Shown: piece after piece, positions 6,026-7,994 of the stretch | Layout of the letters: every line of letters starts with the position of its first letter | How positions within the stretch are numbered: the first letter of the stretch is position 1 | Assembly: GCA_026986455.1 (NCBI GenBank) | Contig: JALSON010000314.1 | Span: 1-7,994, forward strand | DNA length: 7,994 bases | Source of the DNA: Thermococcaceae archaeon | GTDB taxonomy: Archaea; Methanobacteriota_B; Thermococci; Thermococcales; Thermococcaceae | Reading direction: 5' to 3' | Program-made: the position numbers and the translations under genes | The notes under the pieces: model-generated | Told to the model about the DNA's origin: nothing | Seen by the model: only the letters and a program-made list of their open reading frames with translations | Databases searched by the model: none

Positions 6026-7210
6026 TTGGCGCTCTTGGGGACAGAGCCCCCTGAAGACCTTGAACAGATAGGGTTCAGGAAGATTACAAATGGTAAAGCG
6101 GGGGAGGGATTAAAGACACTTCTTCAGGCCGCCAAGGGGTATGAGTCCCGGGGATATATGCTGGAGGCTGCCAGGATATACAGGTACATCGGAATGTTCA
6201 TGCTGAACCGAACTGGCTCACTGGAAAAATCCCGGCCACCCCTTCTTAAGAGTGCGTATCTGTACATCCGCCTGATTTCCGATGAGATTGAGAAGGAAGA
6301 GGTGAATCTTGACAGGCTGGAAGATTTCTGCATGAATGTGCTTGAGATATTCTCCACCCTGAATGATACCAGAAATCTTCATAAATATGCGAGGGAGTTT
6401 GCCCAGATGTATGAGGACCTCGGAGACGCATACTACAACGCCGAGGATATACCCACATCAATCAGGGTTTATGAAGCCTCCCTGAGACACTACAGGGTTA
6501 TAAAGGATGAGGAGGGCATAAGGTCAATATCGGAAAAGCTCGTCACGCTCTACGGCAAAATGGCCGAGGAGAGGCTTGAGAAAAATGACCACGTCGGGGC
6601 GGCCGATATATTCTTCAGGGTGGCTTTCTTCATCAAGGACCTCTTCGGTTACGACCTGCACTTCATGGAGATGATGGACACCGCAGGGAAGAACTATGAA
6701 AAGGCCAGCAAGCTCAGCTATGCCGAGGGTGACCTCGACAGAACCACCGAGCTTCTGGTAAAGGCACAGTATGCATACCTCTTGGGAAGGAACTTCAGCA
6801 GGGCCAAGCTCCTTGGACTTAACGTAAGCAGAATGCTGTATCAGGTCGTCACGGCATATAAATCCATAGGAGAGCTTGAGGTTGCGGCCAAAAAGCTGAT
6901 GGAGCTGTCAAAAGCCCTGATAGCCCTGGGCAAGTTTGAAAACGCCGTTGACGTTTATAAAAGCGTCCTTGAGATATCCACGAATCTGGAGCACAAGGTT
7001 GAGGTAAGGAAGTCAATCCTGGAGTACCTTGCAGCATCAAAAAGCGATGCAGGTATTCTCGGAGTCATTGAGGGTGTGGACTTCTACATCAAAAAAGGCA
7101 GATATAAGGAGGCTCTGGAGCTTATTGAGAACACATTCAGCAGACATCTCGATGATGTGGCTGGAATAAGAAAGCTCCTGTACCGGGCTGAGGGGGTTGC
7201 TAAAGAATAA
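6026..7210 (+). CDS. TPR/alpha-SNAP-like helical repeat protein, function unknown
   Basis: 394-residue all-helical cytoplasmic protein with no signal peptide or membrane segment. Degenerate tetratricopeptide-type hairpins recur along its length. Residues about 125-158 contain FAQMYEDLGDAYYNAEDI with VYEASLRHY; about 222-264 contain KNYEKASKLSYAEGDLDRTTELLVKAQYAYLLGRNFSRA in segments; about 293-318 contain ALIALGKFENAVDVYKSVL; and 351-371 contain FYIKKGRYKEALELI. The arrangement resembles alpha-SNAP-like solenoids, which usually act as protein-binding scaffolds. From memory, Thermococcales carry similar proteins beginning MALLG..PPEDLE, which agrees with the TTG start at 6026. No catalytic motif is visible and the partner is unknown. 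It lies 78 bases downstream of sua5 on the same strand and convergent with the next gene. Confidence 0.8.
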   Translation: MALLGTEPPEDLEQIGFRKITNGKAGEGLKTLLQAAKGYESRGYMLEAARIYRYIGMFMLNRTGSLEKSRPPLLKSAYLYIRLISDEIEKEEVNLDRLEDFCMNVLEIFSTLNDTRNLHKYAREFAQMYEDLGDAYYNAEDIPTSIRVYEASLRHYRVIKDEEGIRSISEKLVTLYGKMAEERLEKNDHVGAADIFFRVAFFIKDLFGYDLHFMEMMDTAGKNYEKASKLSYAEGDLDRTTELLVKAQYAYLLGRNFSRAKLLGLNVSRMLYQVVTAYKSIGELEVAAKKLMELSKALIALGKFENAVDVYKSVLEISTNLEHKVEVRKSILEYLAASKSDAGILGVIEGVDFYIKKGRYKEALELIENTFSRHLDDVAGIRKLLYRAEGVAKE

Positions 7211-7220
7211 AAGAATAATG
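7199..7220 (-). terminator. possible T-rich terminator of the minus-strand gene
   Basis: Read on the minus strand, the segment beyond the stop at 7252 becomes T-rich (ATTATTCTTTTATTCTTTA), suiting archaeal termination. It overlaps the end of the convergent TPR gene. No comparable T-run is seen on the plus strand for that gene in the 41-base convergent gap. Confidence 0.35.
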
Positions 7221-7251
7221 GAGAATGAAGACTGGAGAAACAAGCCCAAAA

Positions 7252-7680
7252 TCACTGTGGCCCTGGGGTCACCTGAACCCTCGGCAGGGGCACATGGTAT
7301 GGAAGCCTCATCTCCTTGGCTATCGCCATCATCAAGGGCGTTATCTCGTGGGTTATTGAATTGACAACCTCAGCAAACATCAGCGGATCCATCTTCTTCT
7401 CCTTCTCCCAGACATCGAGAAGCTCATCTATTTTGTCCCTCTGGGGCGGCACATAGAATATCTCACCCGTAATAAGGGCCCTTGCTATCTCCGGGCTGTA
7501 GCGTATGTTATATTCAAAGAGAATTTCTATGCCGTTTATCTTTCCGGTGGGGGTTTTCAGCTCCCCGAGGCGCATTTCCTTGATTCTCGGAGAGAGATTG
7601 ACCTCGATTTTACCGCCCACAGCCCCGGAAGCTGTCTTCTCAAATTCAATTTTCGTTATGTTCATTCCAAGTATTGACAT
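7252..7680 (-). CDS. conserved archaeal protein, possible SecB-like fold
   Basis: 142-residue protein without signal peptide, membrane segment or cysteine. The N-terminal half alternates beta-type strands (ILGMNITKIEFEK, GGKIEVNLSPRI, NGIEILFEYNIRYSPEIARALITGEIFYV). The C-terminal half is helical (DKIDELLDVWEKEKKM, LMFAEVVNSITHEITPLMMAIAKEM) and ends in a proline-rich tail LPYHVPLPRVQV. This pattern of antiparallel strands, a long helix and a PLP-type tail matches my memory of the archaeal family to which Methanocaldococcus MJ0357 belongs, which has been compared with the chaperone SecB. SecB-like export or toxin-antitoxin chaperone activity is inference only. The ATG is preceded on the minus strand by GGTGGTG (7694-7688) at a seven-base spacing, supporting the start. 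It is divergent from the nucleotidyltransferase and convergent with the TPR gene. Confidence 0.75.
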   Translation of the reverse strand: MSILGMNITKIEFEKTASGAVGGKIEVNLSPRIKEMRLGELKTPTGKINGIEILFEYNIRYSPEIARALITGEIFYVPPQRDKIDELLDVWEKEKKMDPLMFAEVVNSITHEITPLMMAIAKEMRLPYHVPLPRVQVTPGPQ

Positions 7681-7725
7681 CTCCTTTCACCACCTGCCTT
7701 TTGCTAACTTAATCTTCATCCGTAG

Positions 7726-7740
7726 ACCTTTAAACTTTTG
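7726..7740. promoter_or_regulatory. divergent promoter with a palindromic TTTAAA shared by both genes
   Basis: TTTAAA at 7729-7734 is the best TATA-like element in the 76-base divergent spacer. On the plus strand CTTTAAAC lies about 25 bases before the ATG at 7757, predicting a leaderless mRNA; no Shine-Dalgarno is visible there. On the minus strand it reads CAAAAGTTTAAAG, with a BRE-like CAAAAG, and predicts a start near 7707 and a leader of about 27 bases holding the GGTGGTG site. The minus-strand reading is the better BRE/TATA match. Confidence 0.5.
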
Positions 7741-7756
7741 GGCTGAATTCCCTATC

Positions 7757-7994
7757 ATGCCGAGGGAAAAGGTTGTCCGGGTCTGGGACGAGAGGGAAGT
7801 CCTCTATCCACCAGAGAGGTGGCGCTACCTGTGGGAGAAGAGGGAGAAGGCGCTGGCAATAATGGAGCGCTTGGCTCAGTTCGACCCCCAGCTCTACGGC
7901 AGCGTCGCCAGGGGAGACGTGAGGAGGGACAGTGACATAGACATCTTTATTCCATACCGGGTGCCGAGCTACCTAATCGAGCTGGCCCTTGAGG
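7757..7994 (+). CDS. nucleotidyltransferase-domain protein (partial, 3' end outside window)
   Basis: The first 79 codons of a nucleotidyltransferase of the polymerase-beta-like superfamily, beginning MPREKVVRVWDEREVLYPPE. The signature GSVARGD, followed eight residues from its start later by the metal-binding pair in SDIDIF, is the core GS-x2-RG...DxD motif that places the triphosphate and two divalent metals. The N-terminal 45 residues form a conserved-looking lead-in (YPPERWRYLWEKREKAL) that I associate with an archaeal subfamily. Minimal MNT/HEPN antitoxin-type proteins start nearer the GS motif, so this is more likely a stand-alone longer enzyme. The substrate cannot be deduced because the rest is outside the window. 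No Shine-Dalgarno precedes the ATG; leaderless initiation from the TTTAAA box is likely. Confidence 0.85.
   Translation, partial: MPREKVVRVWDEREVLYPPERWRYLWEKREKALAIMERLAQFDPQLYGSVARGDVRRDSDIDIFIPYRVPSYLIELALE

Noticed and set aside
7757..7994. MNT/HEPN toxin-antitoxin module
   Set aside because: The nucleotidyltransferase has a 45-residue lead-in unlike minimal MNT antitoxins, and the divergent neighbour lacks the HEPN RxxxxH motif.

Overview
The window reads as chromosomal DNA from a hyperthermophilic euryarchaeon, most likely a member of the Thermococcales (Thermococcus, Pyrococcus or Palaeococcus type). This is judged from remembered family resemblance, not from a search. The grounds are a PAB0955-type GPN-loop GTPase ending in the characteristic CTCGDLT tail, heavy use of AGG/AGA arginine codons, archaeal BRE/TATA-like boxes, GGTGA-type Shine-Dalgarno sites together with apparently leaderless genes, and non-ATG starts.

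Layout, left to right. A 20-residue tail of an unidentified gene (1-63) overlaps the GPN-loop GTPase (63-806) by one base. A glutamine-hydrolysing asparagine synthase-like protein follows (916-2358); its most likely start is a TTG that places the catalytic cysteine at position 2. After a 132-bp intergenic region with a perfect inverted repeat and a good promoter comes a secreted protein with cell-wall-binding-repeat-2-like domains and a helical C-terminal half (2491-3654). Next is a GT4 glycosyltransferase (3816-4850), probably translated from a nearly leaderless mRNA. Sua5, the threonylcarbamoyl-AMP synthase of tRNA t6A synthesis (4922-5947), is preceded by a cluster of TAACC motifs. A TPR/alpha-SNAP-like helical protein (6026-7210, TTG start) closes the plus-strand series. 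A small SecB-like-fold candidate lies on the minus strand (7252-7680). It shares a compact divergent promoter with a nucleotidyltransferase that runs off the right end (7757-7994).

The genes look like core and housekeeping functions (GTPase, amidotransferase, tRNA modification) mixed with cell-surface functions (secreted protein, glycosyltransferase). They do not form one obvious pathway; most have their own spacer and promoter, so this is mainly a series of single-gene units. I see no tRNA, rRNA, CRISPR array, insertion sequence or phage gene, and no gene-free stretch over 300 bases. I do not find a clearly new multi-gene system. The points most worth a second look are start-codon choices, regulatory DNA, and three poorly characterised proteins: the secreted repeat protein, the TPR protein and the SecB-like protein.
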